64,000 bases of DNA from positions 1 through 64,000 of the forward strand of contig MU401539.1 of assembly GCA_022579005.1 (NCBI GenBank), read 5' to 3'. Source of the stretch: Poronia punctata. Its lineage: Eukaryota; Ascomycota; Sordariomycetes; Xylariales; Xylariaceae. The position numbers and the translations under genes were made by a program. Every line of letters begins with the position of its first letter. Position 1 is the stretch's first letter. Under the pieces are notes generated by a model. The model did not search any database. It worked only from the letters and a program-made list of their open reading frames with translations, and was not told where the DNA came from. Positions 39,141-50,230 of this stretch are shown in pieces.

Positions 39141-39640
39141 ACCATTGTCGCGGAAAGCAGATCGAAGACATCGCGGATCATATCTCTCCTCAACAAGAAC
39201 CACGCGGTTAGAGCTGCAAGGTCTCCAAGTCCAAAAAAATTGGAATCCCTATAACGTACAAGACCCAACAGATAACCGTCCGGCCGATATGGTAGCAGAA
39301 TTCGACCACAAAAAACCCTAACCACCCCGACAATCATCGAAAAGCCCCAGGGCACAGCTATTCAAGGCCTCACTCAGAAACCCTTTCGGAAGACCGCCAC
39401 TTCCTACAATCATAGGACAAGTCAACAGAATCACATCTCATCTACTGATCCAAGGATCTATGTGCTATCACAACGTGGAGGCTTCCCCCGGCCTCTTACC
39501 CATCAGAGATGATGGCAAAGTGGTCGTACTTCTTCCCCATCCCGCACCTGTCTCCGGGACAACAGAAAACACGGCCTAGGGAGTACAGAAGCCCCGGAGC
39601 CGATGGAAACGCAGTACCGGAATCACCAGATAGTCCAGGC
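39140..39640 (+). pseudogene. Possible decayed reading frame of unknown function
   Basis: Downstream of a TATAAATA plus pyrimidine tract, one frame stays open except for a TAA near 39,319, running about 130 codons to a TAG near 39,579. It contains VQKNWNPYNVQDPTDNRPAD and later LPIRDDGKVVVLLPHPAPV. There is no good start codon. The CT-rich stretch 39,660-39,830 that follows resembles an intron or low-complexity sequence. I do not recognise the product. It could be the 5' part of the HNH-like remnant next to it. Confidence 0.25.
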
Positions 39641-39929
39641 TCAGACGGAAGTAGTAAGCCCAAGGTACTTAATCTTTTCCTTTGCTTATTATGTTCTTAT
39701 TTTGTCTATTCACTTGCTGACTTGCTTTTACCTTTTCTTATCCCCCTACTCCTAGTTTCTTATGCTTTTCTTATTCTCTCCGAAAAACTTCCTTATACCT
39801 TTCACTTATGAAGTCGTGTTAGAAGCGATGATATAACAATTAACACATCTTGGCCGGCATTCGGAGGCGACGGAAAATGCGGGCATCATCCCGAATTCGA
39901 GTGTGGGGCTTCCATATTAACGTGTGGCT

Positions 39930-40250
39930 TCCACCGGCCATTTCATGGTCGGTGGGGACATCGTCAAACTGACGACGGTGGACCCCGTGAGGCATCCCCT
40001 TCCGAGCAGAGTATTCCTCTGCAATATAATTTACACCAAGCACTACGAGCATCTGCTGCGGCCGAAGTGCTCGCCCTCATCTTTTGGGGAGACCCGGACA
40101 TAGACGGCAAGACGCGTGCCGCGGACGAGGTGGATGAGGATTGGAACCCAGCACCAAACTTGGTTGGGTTTCCAAAGCGAAGAGGTCCTCTTGGGCGGCG
40201 GCCTTTGCCATTCAGGATATGTACCGGGGACTTAACACTAACGACGAGAT
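39930..40250 (+). pseudogene. Decayed HNH-nuclease-domain-like gene fragment with frameshift
   Basis: One forward frame reads FMVGGDIVKLTTVDPVRHPL and then PSRVF. Near 40,010-40,020 the similarity moves to another forward frame reading PLQYNLHQALRASAAAEVL, followed by an acidic DPDIDGKT...DEVDEDWN tail. From memory this pattern (LTT-x-DP-x2-HPLPS, then a QW/QY-x-L-x2-AL-x-ASAAAE helix and an acidic tail) resembles the C-terminal end of a large family of fungal HNH-type proteins. The frame break and lack of an intact upstream part indicate a pseudogene. Assignment is by remembered pattern only. Confidence 0.35.
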
Positions 40251-40604
40251 GAACGCCGAATAGGATTGGGACACAAGTGAATCAAAGTCGCTTAGTAGGG
40301 AGAGTTCGAATCCCGGTCGACGGGGGAGTTCAACACATTGGCTGAACGGACATCGGCGTTGGGTGTCTGATACTGGAATTACATTATATTAACCTGTTTT
40401 CCTAGCACATTTAGCTACCTAGGTTCGGTCTTTGCTGTTATAATAGGTACCTTCGGTAATGCTTTGGTCATCACTTTCTACTTGCACAGCCCATTACTTT
40501 AGATGTCTTCGTTGTTTTGATTAGGTTTGGTTATACAAAAAACTAGAGGTGTGTAAATCCGGTGCCGCTGCAGCTTCGATCCTTATCTATATCTCCCGCT
40601 CACT

Positions 40605-42182
40605 CTACGCCTTGGCCCTGGTTACGATCATACGGCAATCACGCTCAGGCTTGGCAGGGAAGGATGCTATGAAGCACTTGGCAGGTAAGAGATTCGGAAT
40701 GCCGTCAGCATCGACATTGTCTGGCCCGAACTTGTTATTCGGGGGCAACGCGATATCGTAGTCTTTGAGGATATTGGCGACGATGGTCAGCATCTCGACC
40801 CAGGCCAGATTGCGACCGATACAATTCCTCGGGCCATACGAAAAGGTAAACAGTGTCTTCTTGGCCTCGTCGTTTCCCACGAACCTTTCGGGTCGGAATC
40901 GCCGGGGCTCGTCCCAGCTCTTCTCGTGCATGTTGACAGAGCGTAAGTTGACGTAAATCTCGGTGCCTGGTGGGATGTAGTGGCCTTGTAGCTCGATACC
41001 TTGACTAGGCGAGACGCGAGGTGTAAGCCCAGCCGTGGTTGGCGATACCCGCAGAGCCTCGCTGACACAGGCCTCGATATACGGAAGCTGGGCCAAAACC
41101 TCTTTATGTAGAATAAGATGATCGGGTGGGAATGCGGAGCGGACTTCTTTGACGGCCTTCTCGAGCTTGTCTGGATGTAATAGGAGCAAGTGAAAGACCC
41201 ACATGATGGCCGAGGATGTGGTCTCGCTACCGGCAAGCATCATCATGATACATTCGGCCTGGATCTCGGAAGGGGACATCTTGGTCTTGGATTCGGGATC
41301 TTCGGCTTCGATGAAAGCTTGCAACAGATCGGCTTGCTCGTCACCTCCTGCTGCCAGCAGCTGCTTGCGTATGTCGGCTGACTCTTTGCTGTACGTCGCC
41401 AGCTCTTGGTACATCCATTTCCACGGTCGCATGAGCCACGGGAAGGGGATGAGAGACAGCAGGCCAAGCACGACCGGGCTATCCAGCAGGTCCATGATGG
41501 TGCCGGATCGTTCCATAATGGAGGAACTGCCCTTGGACATGGTTCCGGGGTCACGGCCAAAAGCTACGGCGCTCATAATGTCAAAGGTGGCAAGCTGAGT
41601 GTCGACGCGATAGTTGACCTCTGCCGCCTGGCCGCCATTCTCGGCAATGAGCTTCTCCCACTTGGCCGCGATGGCCTCGTAACCATGTCGCTGGATGATG
41701 GGCTCCATCTTGTTTAAATAGGCGTAGCTAAAGTACGGACCCATCTGACGCCGCCTCCGAGCAGCTAGAACCGGGTCTCTCTGCGAGACGATGTTCTTGG
41801 TCCCACCATCGTCAAAGATGTCGAAGAAGGGGGCCTTGCAGAAGTTCTGGGTACCCAAAATAGTGCGCACGTCTTCTGGATTGCTAACGCATACGGCATT
41901 TGGCTTATAGACGTAAACATCGCCGTACTTGGCCATGTCCCTCTCTACTCTCTGCGCAACGCGACCGGAGAAATTGTCGAGATCACCTCGCTTGGAGGTC
42001 ACCCGGGCCAACACAGGACCGGGGATCTTGCGCAGGGGCGACAAGAGAAAGGCATGAAGTAATCTTGCCGTGAAGAAACAGACTATGAGGGCGAAGAGGT
42101 ATTGGTAGAAAGCGGCGTTTTTGGCCATGACAGTGGCTCTGTCAACCAGACGGCTGGCCAGATCCAGATCGATAGACAGCAT
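40605..42182 (-). CDS. Fusidane-cluster cytochrome P450, CYP5081-like (helB-type) 1
   Basis: Membrane-anchored monooxygenase, 525 residues from the chosen ATG at 42,182. An upstream in-frame ATG at 42,266 would add 28 residues, but the chosen start gives the same anchor-to-PGP spacing (about 55) as its paralogues. It has an anchor (YLFALIVCFFTARLLHAFLL), then SPLRKIPGP, the I-helix AGSETTSSAI, ExxR in SEALRV and the haem loop FSYGPRNCIG (Cys454). Exactly 69 residues follow the haem loop, ending with PERDCR near the C-terminus as in the three other cluster P450s. Single exon. It is the outermost gene of the cluster. It should oxidise the protostane skeleton at the ER. Which of helB1-helB4 it equals cannot be decided here. 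Confidence 0.85.
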   Translation of the reverse strand: MLSIDLDLASRLVDRATVMAKNAAFYQYLFALIVCFFTARLLHAFLLSPLRKIPGPVLARVTSKRGDLDNFSGRVAQRVERDMAKYGDVYVYKPNAVCVSNPEDVRTILGTQNFCKAPFFDIFDDGGTKNIVSQRDPVLAARRRRQMGPYFSYAYLNKMEPIIQRHGYEAIAAKWEKLIAENGGQAAEVNYRVDTQLATFDIMSAVAFGRDPGTMSKGSSSIMERSGTIMDLLDSPVVLGLLSLIPFPWLMRPWKWMYQELATYSKESADIRKQLLAAGGDEQADLLQAFIEAEDPESKTKMSPSEIQAECIMMMLAGSETTSSAIMWVFHLLLLHPDKLEKAVKEVRSAFPPDHLILHKEVLAQLPYIEACVSEALRVSPTTAGLTPRVSPSQGIELQGHYIPPGTEIYVNLRSVNMHEKSWDEPRRFRPERFVGNDEAKKTLFTFSYGPRNCIGRNLAWVEMLTIVANILKDYDIALPPNNKFGPDNVDADGIPNLLPAKCFIASFPAKPERDCRMIVTRAKA

Positions 42183-43265
42183 GGTGGAAGGTAACCTGCG
42201 ACTCGAGTCTGGGTGATGATTCTGCTGACACTCTACGACAGACTCATCCAGGTTCGTGTTGATCAAAGAAAAGAGGTCTCGGAGATTCTCTCGCTCTCAA
42301 ACCCCTTGATGACTTGGATATCGACATCCCGGTCAGAGCCGACCCGACATAATAGCGTCTTCACTTTATCGGGTCAACATACGGACTCCCAAGCCCAGAA
42401 ATCCAATGGACCATATCTGTCGAGTCACCTCGTATCTTGGGGTCCACAGTAGGTACAACCAGGAGATCCAAGGAGACAGGTCCATCTCCCAATGTACCAT
42501 GATGGTGTGTTCATATCCAAGTACTTCACTCTCAAGGTACTTGAATTGCAACAGGAGTATACGTAGTGAAACTGACGAAAGGGGACCAGCCTCAGGTGAA
42601 CTTGTGAAGGGATCTTGCCATGTGGGTCGCGCCAAGCGCCCGTCGTACAGTGTCAGATCCCACACACCACGGTGCCCACGGAACAAGGGTCAGGTTAGCG
42701 ACGGAAGAAACCGCACTTCTTACACAGTGCAAGATGGCCATATCGTTGCCCGCGGCATTCCAGCTGGTGCCCCTCCGCGGTCCGATTCCGCCTTCTGTGT
42801 TAATCACCTTTTTCATGCCATCATATGTTTACATTGAAACGTAGTGTGATAACAATAATAGATTTTGCAAAAGAGCTCTTCGAGGTTTTCCCGAAGCGAG
42901 AAAAACTAGTAAAAGCCACAGAAAACCCTGAATTCTTAGTATCTTGGAATTCTAGAAATGATTATTTGTGTTTTCTTTACGACAAGACGCGTCGTGCCAA
43001 GGGGACCGACTGGCGCCACAATGCTTGGGAATGGCAATCTTCCTTCTACTGTCATTCGAGACGTAAGCTCATACAGGTGGTCAATCCGGTTGTTATTACT
43101 GCTATACACGACGCTCTGAAGTGCGATGGGTGTATCGAGGACTTCTTGATCGCATCCCTCTAAGCCGACGGCGCTTCGCATGGCATATTAGAATAACAGC
43201 AGATGCATAGGAACAAAATGACCATACTGTAAATCTACCTAGTTATCTATACAAAATACGTTGTC
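42183..43265. other. Intergenic region between two tandem P450 genes
   Basis: Holds the 5' region of the left P450 and the 3' end of the right P450, both on the minus strand. Short frames on both strands lack recognisable motifs. I see no RNA gene or strong regulatory palindrome. Confidence 0.5.
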
Positions 43266-44864
43266 TCATGACTTCCTCCTAGCAATAACAATCCGGCAGT
43301 CTCGCTCCGGATACTTCGGTGTGGTGAAAAGTGTGCTCCTCGTAGGCATAATCTTCGGTCTTCCCTTCTCATCAACATTATGCGGCCCACAGACACTATC
43401 GAGCGGGAGAGAAATGTCATAATCCTTCAGTATGTTGGCTAAAATGACCATCATTTCGACCCACGCTAGGTTTCTGCCAATGCAATTTCTATGTCCGTAG
43501 GAAAATGCAAAGACGTTCCGTTTCGCCTCGTCATTGTCCATGAAGCGCGTGGGGTCGTAGTCGTACGGCCGCTCCCATATGTCTTTGTTTACGTGCGCGC
43601 CGTGGAGGTTGATGGCTACTTCTGTTCCGGGAGGGATGTAGTGGCCCTGGATGGTAACCCCATCTTTGTTGTTTATACGAGGTAGGAAACCGGATGTGAT
43701 GGGAGAATAGCGTAGCGTTTCGTAAATGCAAGCTTCGAGGAACGGGAGATGTTTCCGGCACTCGTCGAAGCCGATGGTGTGATCGGGAGCAAACTGGGAG
43801 CGGACTTCCTCGATGCAACGACGAAGGTGTTGCGGGTACAGAGTCAAGAGGTGAATAACCCAAGACGTGACGAAAGAGGTCGACTCGCTTCCTGCCAGCT
43901 GCATTGCTATACTTTCCGTCGAGACCTCGTGGGGGGTCATGCGGACCTTTTCATTTTCGGGGTCTTCGGCATCAAGGAGTGCCTGTAGTAGGTCCACCGG
44001 CTTCTCTTTACTCGACGGATCAGACAAAAGATCGCGTCGCTGACGGACCGATTCCTCGCTGTACGTAATGAAGCTATCGAATAACGACTTCTTCTTTTCG
44101 ATGAGCTTGGAGAATGGAGGGTAGTTGAGGAAGGGAAAGTTCTTGGTCATGCCCAAGTAGAAGCCCGTGGCCTCGATCCACTTGATGATGGTCGGGTCAT
44201 CGTTGGCTAGCGAGTTGAACTCCCTGCCAAAGGCCAGCGCGCCAATGGTGTCGAAAGTGGCATATTGCGTATCGTTGCGGAAGTTGACGGTGACGGGCTT
44301 GCCCCCGGCTTCGTCGAGCATGCGGTCCCATTTCTCTTTGATGGCGACGATACTGTACTTCAGTATAAGGGGTTCCATGCGGCCGAGGAAACCAAAGTTC
44401 ATGTAAGGGCCGAGCTGGCGACGTCGTTGACTGGCTTGGGCCGCGTCCCTGGTCGTGAAGATGCTCGCGCGACCCTTGATGTCGAGCATCTTGTAGATGT
44501 CCGTCTTGCGAAACTCATAGCTCGTGAGGATGGTTTTGATATCTTTGGGATTACTGATGCTGATTCCGGACGGCTTGTTCACGTAGATGTCGCCAAAGGT
44601 CTCGTAGTCAACCTGTACCGACTTGGACCCTTGAGCAAAGACGCGCTTGAGGATGGAATGGAGGGCAGAGACTCGTGAGAGTGTCGGTCCGGGAATCTTT
44701 CGCAGGGGTGAGAAATAGAGGTTATAGATGAGTCTGTAGACGAAGAGGATCAAGAGCCATGTCGCAACAAGACGACCATAGCCATATTGAGCTATCAGCT
44801 GATGTAGCTGTTGACCGTCGATTGTTCCCGATATCATGTCGACTGCTGGGACGATGAAAAGCAA
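43266..44864 (-). CDS. Fusidane-cluster cytochrome P450, CYP5081-like (helB-type) 2
   Basis: 532 residues in one exon. A second ATG nine codons in is also possible. The anchor lies at about residues 33-50 ([20 protein letters not shown]), followed by SPLRKIPGP. The C-helix region has [20 protein letters not shown], the I-helix [12 protein letters not shown] (Ser where most P450s have the first Thr), ExxR in YETLRY and the haem loop [10 protein letters not shown] with Cys461. The 69-residue tail after the haem loop matches the other cluster P450s. It lies between another P450 and the cyclase, all on the minus strand. Expected role: hydroxylation or multi-step methyl oxidation of protostadienol-derived intermediates. 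Exact position unknown. Confidence 0.85.
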   Translation of the reverse strand: MLFIVPAVDMISGTIDGQQLHQLIAQYGYGRLVATWLLILFVYRLIYNLYFSPLRKIPGPTLSRVSALHSILKRVFAQGSKSVQVDYETFGDIYVNKPSGISISNPKDIKTILTSYEFRKTDIYKMLDIKGRASIFTTRDAAQASQRRRQLGPYMNFGFLGRMEPLILKYSIVAIKEKWDRMLDEAGGKPVTVNFRNDTQYATFDTIGALAFGREFNSLANDDPTIIKWIEATGFYLGMTKNFPFLNYPPFSKLIEKKKSLFDSFITYSEESVRQRRDLLSDPSSKEKPVDLLQALLDAEDPENEKVRMTPHEVSTESIAMQLAGSESTSFVTSWVIHLLTLYPQHLRRCIEEVRSQFAPDHTIGFDECRKHLPFLEACIYETLRYSPITSGFLPRINNKDGVTIQGHYIPPGTEVAINLHGAHVNKDIWERPYDYDPTRFMDNDEAKRNVFAFSYGHRNCIGRNLAWVEMMVILANILKDYDISLPLDSVCGPHNVDEKGRPKIMPTRSTLFTTPKYPERDCRIVIARRKS

Positions 44865-46342
44865 AGCTGTAGTGAAGCAATCGCGGTTGTCATCAGAGGA
44901 GGCTGTTGCATAGACAACAATCCGTGCTCTGTTCGGTGATCAAGCTTCAATATTTCCTGGTGACCTGAACCTTGGCATGACGAGCCTTTGCCTTTGATCA
45001 TCACCGATACTTCCACTCGGATAAAAACATCAGACCATCTGTCCTATCTTCACCTCGGGGTACCCATATACCGGTAAGCCAAGACAGAGCATATCACCCT
45101 TGGCAAGTAACACATAACCAAACCCCTAGTTTAAGAAGCTAGGTAGAAGAAGTCTCTGACAAGGGTCTTTTCATTCACATGTCAGCCACACAGATAAGCA
45201 TAACTGAAGTAAGCACAGCGCTAAACTAGGCGCATAGTAATAACCTTTGTCGGCGGGTAGCGCAAGTCCATGACTGGATAGGATAGCATGACAGGTCAAC
45301 ACCGGTCCGGGAGACCGTCCTATTCGAAAGGCGAGCTAGGGCCTAGACCGAACTAAAAGAAAATATACCGGAGTCCGGAGGTAGGCCGGCTATATGATTA
45401 CCTACAGGTAATGAAATTTACAGGTATGGAGAAAGGAGAGTTGACTATTCTCCTCCACTAATTTGAAACGGCATAATATTTTCCGTTATTAGACACCACA
45501 TGTAGACAGGGAATACCTACCAGGTGAACAAGGTTTATACATATGTTGGAGAAAGTTTACCCACTTCACCCACGTTTTCCATTCTGGCGGGTCACTGTTC
45601 TGATATTAATATTAAAGTACGAGAAGCGAGATGTTACCCTACCCTACCCTCTACCTCCGACATCCCTGGATATAGTCCTGCATTAGCACGTTCCTGAACT
45701 TCCTATGTATCTCCGTGTAGTGGGTCTCTGACGGAGAGGGGCAAGGGTTGGAGAAGGGAGGGGGGTGTGGCGGGGGTAAGCGTGGGGTTGACATGGCGTC
45801 AAAAATGCCATGTCTGCCTGCATTTTATAGTCTACGTACCTAAGTATGTATCTTGTACTATTCAGAGGGCATACACGTACATGCCCAGACCGCTAAGCGT
45901 ACAAATTTTCCGGTGGCAATCAAACAACAAGAAAGAGTGCGGAAAATAGGATAGTACATTGCTAAAAAGGATAGTACATCGTACGTTTCGGCCCACGGTT
46001 CCTACAGATAAAGTGGATTGGCCGGGAATTCAACGTGCTTCGTCTTTTATTACGTACATACATGCGCAACAGTATCTGGTAGTCTATCCCCGTCTATCCC
46101 CCTGGCGTTGCACATCAAGAGGCAAGCCAAGGAAAGCAAGTCGTATCACAGAGGACTGAGAGGAGGATGTATGAGAGGTTGTATCATATTCATTCGTTAA
46201 TTGATATCACTAACTAAATCATAAAGAAAAAAAAAAGACTGCACTATGTACTGGGATATCAGAGTTGGTTGGTACCTGGACGTAAAGTCTGTAAAAGTCT
46301 GATCATCTGATGGGATGCAACTTGTAAACAAAAAACCCATGT
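44865..46342. other. Intergenic region between P450 2 and the cyclase
   Basis: Contains the promoter of the P450 to the left and the 3' end of the cyclase. Short frames (60-66 codons) have no family resemblance. Features are an A-rich run at 46,226-46,237 just beyond the cyclase stop, possibly part of its 3' end region, and scattered GTAGGTA/TACCTAC repeats common in this genome. Confidence 0.45.
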
Positions 46343-48556
46343 CTATGCGTCATCCCCAAACTCGTCGATATACTTGCCAAGAACGGCCAATGTGAAATGA
46401 AACTTGTAGTTGGGATATCTCATTCCGCCTGGACTGGCAAAGATTCCCTCGAGCGAACCTGGCAACCACTCTCCCGTCTTCTGCTGTTCCCTCACCAGCC
46501 ATTGGATCCCCCTCTTAATAGCAACGTGATCTGAGCAGTGCGCTGCTATCAATCCCGTAAGAGCATATGCCGTGCATGTGACCTGACTGCCTGCAGGATC
46601 CTGAATGTAACGTTTAAGCTTCAGACTGAGAAGATCTTCTCCCCAGCCGCCGTCCGAGTTCTGGTATCGGAGGAGGAACTGACACGCCTTTGCGCAAGCC
46701 TCGTTGTTGCTCTCGTCCAAGCCGGCAGTCTGTAGACCTTGGAGAGCAAACATGGTGGCATACGTAAAGCAGACGCCCCAAGTGGCGATCCATCCACCAT
46801 CGGGGAACTGGGATCCGTACAGGTAATTGATGCAGTTATTCATGCACGATGAAATCTCCTGGGCTCTGTAGTCTGGGTACTCCTTTCTAAAGGTATCGAG
46901 ACACATGAGCACGGAGCTGGTGCACTCGGGATACAGGTTATCCGTCATCACGTCTTCGTATAATTCGGTAATGTTGAGGAGTTCCAGCAGCTTAGGGGCA
47001 CGGATGGGCTCAAAGGCAGAATATCCGCCACAAGCATTCTCCATCCCCAGCAGCAGGTCCACAGCCTCTTTTAACCTGTCGTCCGAGACGAGCTTTGGGA
47101 CGACACCCGTAGCTTGTAGCTGTATCACGGCCCTGACGGTTTCTGCTGTCGTGTCAGAAACCGCGTAGGACTGGTCCTTGGTGCTAAAAGGCCATGCTCC
47201 TTTCGTAGATTGTCGGTATACATGGTGAGCGCCCAAGGGATCCTCACGGATCTGCGACGCTTCGATGAACTCGAGGGCTCTGAGCATGATTTCTCGGTTC
47301 TCGGGCTTCACAGCAAGACCGGAGTCGAGAGCGGCTTGGACGGTGAAGACGGTATCCCAGAGAGAAGTGCCGTTTGTTCCCGACGCTGCCAGTCCCTCGC
47401 GACACATCCACATGGGATCGATGATGCGTTCCTGCATTTTACTGATCCATTTGCTCTCCTTGCCGTGTGCGTGGAATAGGACAAGCATGTTGGATGCGAA
47501 GCTGACGGGAGCGATGCAGAGACCGTTTGTGTTGGTCACTTCGGCCTCTACCTGGAAGAGTGCTTCCCGGATAGCCGCCTTGCGCAGGAATGGCACCTGC
47601 CACCGTTCGTAGCCACAGAGAGCCTTGGTGACGAGCTTCTGGATGTTTGTAATGGGCGATAACCGATCGTGCTCGCTGATATTGTTCCGTTGCGCGAACC
47701 AGTCAATCTTTTCATACTCCATGTCGTATAATTCGCGCCGCAGCTCCTTGGTCAGGGGCGTGAGGGGATGAGAGAAGCGGGTGCCGTAGAGATAGCTCAT
47801 GCTGACAAAGACATTGCGTACATGCACCCACCAACGACCGGGGTTTAATGGTGTGGCAGCGGGTGCGAGGAGGGGTTCCGGAATCAGGGGGATGACTCCA
47901 TCCCAGTCATACACGCCCAGGACGCACATCCAGAACTTGCCCCAGGTTGGTAGAGCGCGAGCACTTCCCATCCGATGAAGCGCCTTGCGGGCGGCTGCGA
48001 GGACGGGATGGTCTGGAGAAACACCGAGAATGCGCAGCATCGTGTAGTTCATAGAGGTCCCGAACACGGTAGAAGAACTGTTTATCCACAAGCCCCAACC
48101 TCCCTCCTCGTTGGCAAAGTTCATCAGATAGCGAATCATCTCATCTTTCATGTGTTGTGGCAGCTCGATGCCGATGATATAGGAGGATATGACGATGCCA
48201 CTTGTGACAAACAGCGGGCCATCGTCGTTGCAGCCCCAGTGACCGTCTTGTGTTTGTAGACGCTTGAAGAAGTTCCAGCCGTTGTCTAGGGCTTCTCGGG
48301 GCGTGCTGGCGGGCTTGTTCTGTCGTAATTCGTACTCCCGGCCCAGCCAGTAGTTTTCTAGAAAGCTTTGAGGTGGTACGGACTTGTCGTCTTCACTGGT
48401 GTATTCCCAGATATGACGTCCGTTGTCCACACGGAGTCTCCATCTTGTGAGATCGGTACGGTACTCGGACGCTGCTGCTGTATCGTAGTGCTGCGCCTTT
48501 CCCACCACAACCGCCTCACGTCTTGTAGAGGTTTGGGAGACAGTTGTTGTAGACAT
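46343..48556 (-). CDS. helA: Oxidosqualene cyclase: protostadienol synthase
   Basis: 737 residues in a single exon, the normal length for fungal oxidosqualene cyclases. It converts (3S)-2,3-oxidosqualene to a tetracyclic triterpene at the ER membrane. Catalytic acid motif: DTTAE at 468-472, with Asp468 protonating the epoxide. Several QW-type repeats are visible (DGHWGCNDDGPLF about 104-116, EEGGWGLW 150-157, DGGWIATWG 586-594, SDGGWGED 634-641, TGEW 694-697). Near the C-terminus, ASPGGMR (707-713) corresponds to the APPGGMR segment reported to distinguish Aspergillus fumigatus protostadienol synthase from lanosterol synthase, which has NKSCAIS there. This points to protosta-17(20)Z,24-dien-3beta-ol, the fusidane precursor, so it is a dedicated enzyme and not the housekeeping ERG7. 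It shares a 1.67-kb divergent promoter region with the SDR gene. Confidence 0.93.
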   Translation of the reverse strand: MSTTTVSQTSTRREAVVVGKAQHYDTAAASEYRTDLTRWRLRVDNGRHIWEYTSEDDKSVPPQSFLENYWLGREYELRQNKPASTPREALDNGWNFFKRLQTQDGHWGCNDDGPLFVTSGIVISSYIIGIELPQHMKDEMIRYLMNFANEEGGWGLWINSSSTVFGTSMNYTMLRILGVSPDHPVLAAARKALHRMGSARALPTWGKFWMCVLGVYDWDGVIPLIPEPLLAPAATPLNPGRWWVHVRNVFVSMSYLYGTRFSHPLTPLTKELRRELYDMEYEKIDWFAQRNNISEHDRLSPITNIQKLVTKALCGYERWQVPFLRKAAIREALFQVEAEVTNTNGLCIAPVSFASNMLVLFHAHGKESKWISKMQERIIDPMWMCREGLAASGTNGTSLWDTVFTVQAALDSGLAVKPENREIMLRALEFIEASQIREDPLGAHHVYRQSTKGAWPFSTKDQSYAVSDTTAETVRAVIQLQATGVVPKLVSDDRLKEAVDLLLGMENACGGYSAFEPIRAPKLLELLNITELYEDVMTDNLYPECTSSVLMCLDTFRKEYPDYRAQEISSCMNNCINYLYGSQFPDGGWIATWGVCFTYATMFALQGLQTAGLDESNNEACAKACQFLLRYQNSDGGWGEDLLSLKLKRYIQDPAGSQVTCTAYALTGLIAAHCSDHVAIKRGIQWLVREQQKTGEWLPGSLEGIFASPGGMRYPNYKFHFTLAVLGKYIDEFGDDA

Positions 48557-50230
48557 CTTGGGTAGAAGGGGGCAGTAGGAGAGCGGGTATCAAAAAAAAA
48601 AAAAAAAAGAAGGCTGGATAGATGTCTTCAGCACCAGCCGTCGATCTACAGATTATCAGCGGAGCGGGTGTGCTTGATGTCTGGTACAGACCAGGGAAAA
48701 ACGGGGAGCAAGGGGCCTGCCTGCAAAAGAACGTTTCTGAGATCGAGCTAATATCGAGATTGGTAGCAGATAGCTTGAGTTTTAGATTGGTAGATGCTTG
48801 AGATGCCAGTGTCAAGACAATGAACATACAGATATGTATATGCGTATCAATAAAGCGCCATTATGGAATCCATACCCGTAGATCTTACCAAGTATTACTT
48901 TACTGTAACGATATCCCTCGTGTCTGATAGATACATGTACTTCCACAGGCGCCCTCACATCTAGTAAACCCATGACTAAACTACATGAGGAGATTGTAAG
49001 CATATCAACCTACATACTCGTACCCACCTCATATTCTGTCCCGCTTAATGTCCCCAGTAATACATCCTTCTCTTGATAGATATACGACGGGTGTGATTAG
49101 GAAATAAGAAGCATGTTAATTTCATTGCATATACTCCCTCCGTCGTTGTCGGGGTTAGTCCGCGTCCGACGCATAGATCCCAGCGAGTTGAAAACACGTG
49201 TAGGTCGGTCCGATGTAACAGAAGATTTCTTAGATTGTGAATAGATCGACAGGCATTGTCTCTCCAGTCGATATTAGGCAGGTGGTATTCTTCTCTCCGC
49301 GTTTGTCGTTTAAGTAGATGCGCTGTGGGACCGACTACCCACTTCAGCCGCCATCTTCAGCTGTCGACCAGGTAGGCAATCACGTGAAGACGAAGTAGGC
49401 TATCATTTTCTTTTTGTTGATACATCGTATTTTTCAAGGCATTAGTGGATCAGTGATCACACAGTAGATACATGGTTACCTACAAAATATCAGGGGCGTT
49501 CCCATCTTGTCTTGTCTGCTTCCATTACCGACTGCCAAGCCCTGGTTATAGTCGGCCGTTGACTTGGCAAGCCGGCCGGTGGCAAACAAGGTTACAAGCT
49601 GAAGCTTGAACACTACAAGAGCAGATCTTGGCACGCTATATCTATGAAAAAAAAGTCTTATCCTTTCCCGTACCTTATTAGACTGTCAGATCCTACGTGC
49701 CTACATACTGCCGGAGCGAATAGTCCCCGATCACGGCTAACTAATTAATTGTCGTAGCCTCGCATACCTATTCAAACAAGTAATCGGAAGGACCGTTCGA
49801 CCTTCGGAATCGGCCGTCAATCGCCGTAAGTACAACTAGGGGTGTGGGGATAATAACAACCTACATAGTAAACATTAGTACTCGCCCCCCATCTTAGTAC
49901 CAAAGTATCTAATCTAGGTAGCTTTATCAGAAGATGGATCTTATGCAGGAGGGACGGACCAAGCACCAGGGACGCCACGCCTGATTCTCATGTACACAGG
50001 TGGATATGGTGATTGTGGTGCCTTTCATCACTGTTGCCCCTGACGGCTTCTGTCGCTGCATATTCTGAGAGTACATATCTGTCTAGCTGTATGATCGAGA
50101 TTTCAGGGTACATGCACACATACTCTTTCACAACATACCAGTATCAATCACTTCTGTCATACCCACAATCTCAGAGATACCCTTACATCGATTACAGCCC
50201 CTCCTTATCACCCCTCACATCACAGCCAAA
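48557..50230. promoter_or_regulatory. Divergent promoter region of cyclase (-) and SDR (+)
   Basis: 1.67 kb between the two start codons. It holds an A17 run (48,592-48,608; pyrimidine tract in the cyclase leader), two CACGTG boxes (49,195-49,200 and 49,381-49,386), two copies of TCGGCCGT (49,552-49,559 and 49,810-49,817) and a CGG-rich patch beginning with the perfect CGG-AAGGA-CCG palindrome (49,785-49,795). Zn2Cys6 regulators bind CGG half-sites in such arrangements. Binding here is inferred. Confidence 0.6.
48592..48608 (+). repeat. A17 homopolymer
   Basis: Seventeen consecutive A on the plus strand, reading as a poly-T tract 36-52 bp upstream of the cyclase ATG. Pyrimidine tracts at this distance are common in fungal core promoters and leaders. 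Confidence 0.8.

Noticed and set aside
39509..39811. 100-codon frame ending in a hydrophobic stretch
   Set aside because: The hydrophobic part comes from CT-rich low-complexity sequence (39,660-39,800); no start context or family resemblance.
40280..40330. tRNA gene suggested by AGTTCGAATCC (40,303-40,313)
   Set aside because: Only a B-box-like string is present; the T stem does not pair and no acceptor or anticodon stem can be built. The similar AGTTCGACCC near 27,697 fails in the same way.
46343..48556. Housekeeping lanosterol synthase (ERG7)
   Set aside because: The product-determining segment is ASPGGMR rather than the lanosterol-type NKSCAIS, and all neighbours are fusidane tailoring genes.
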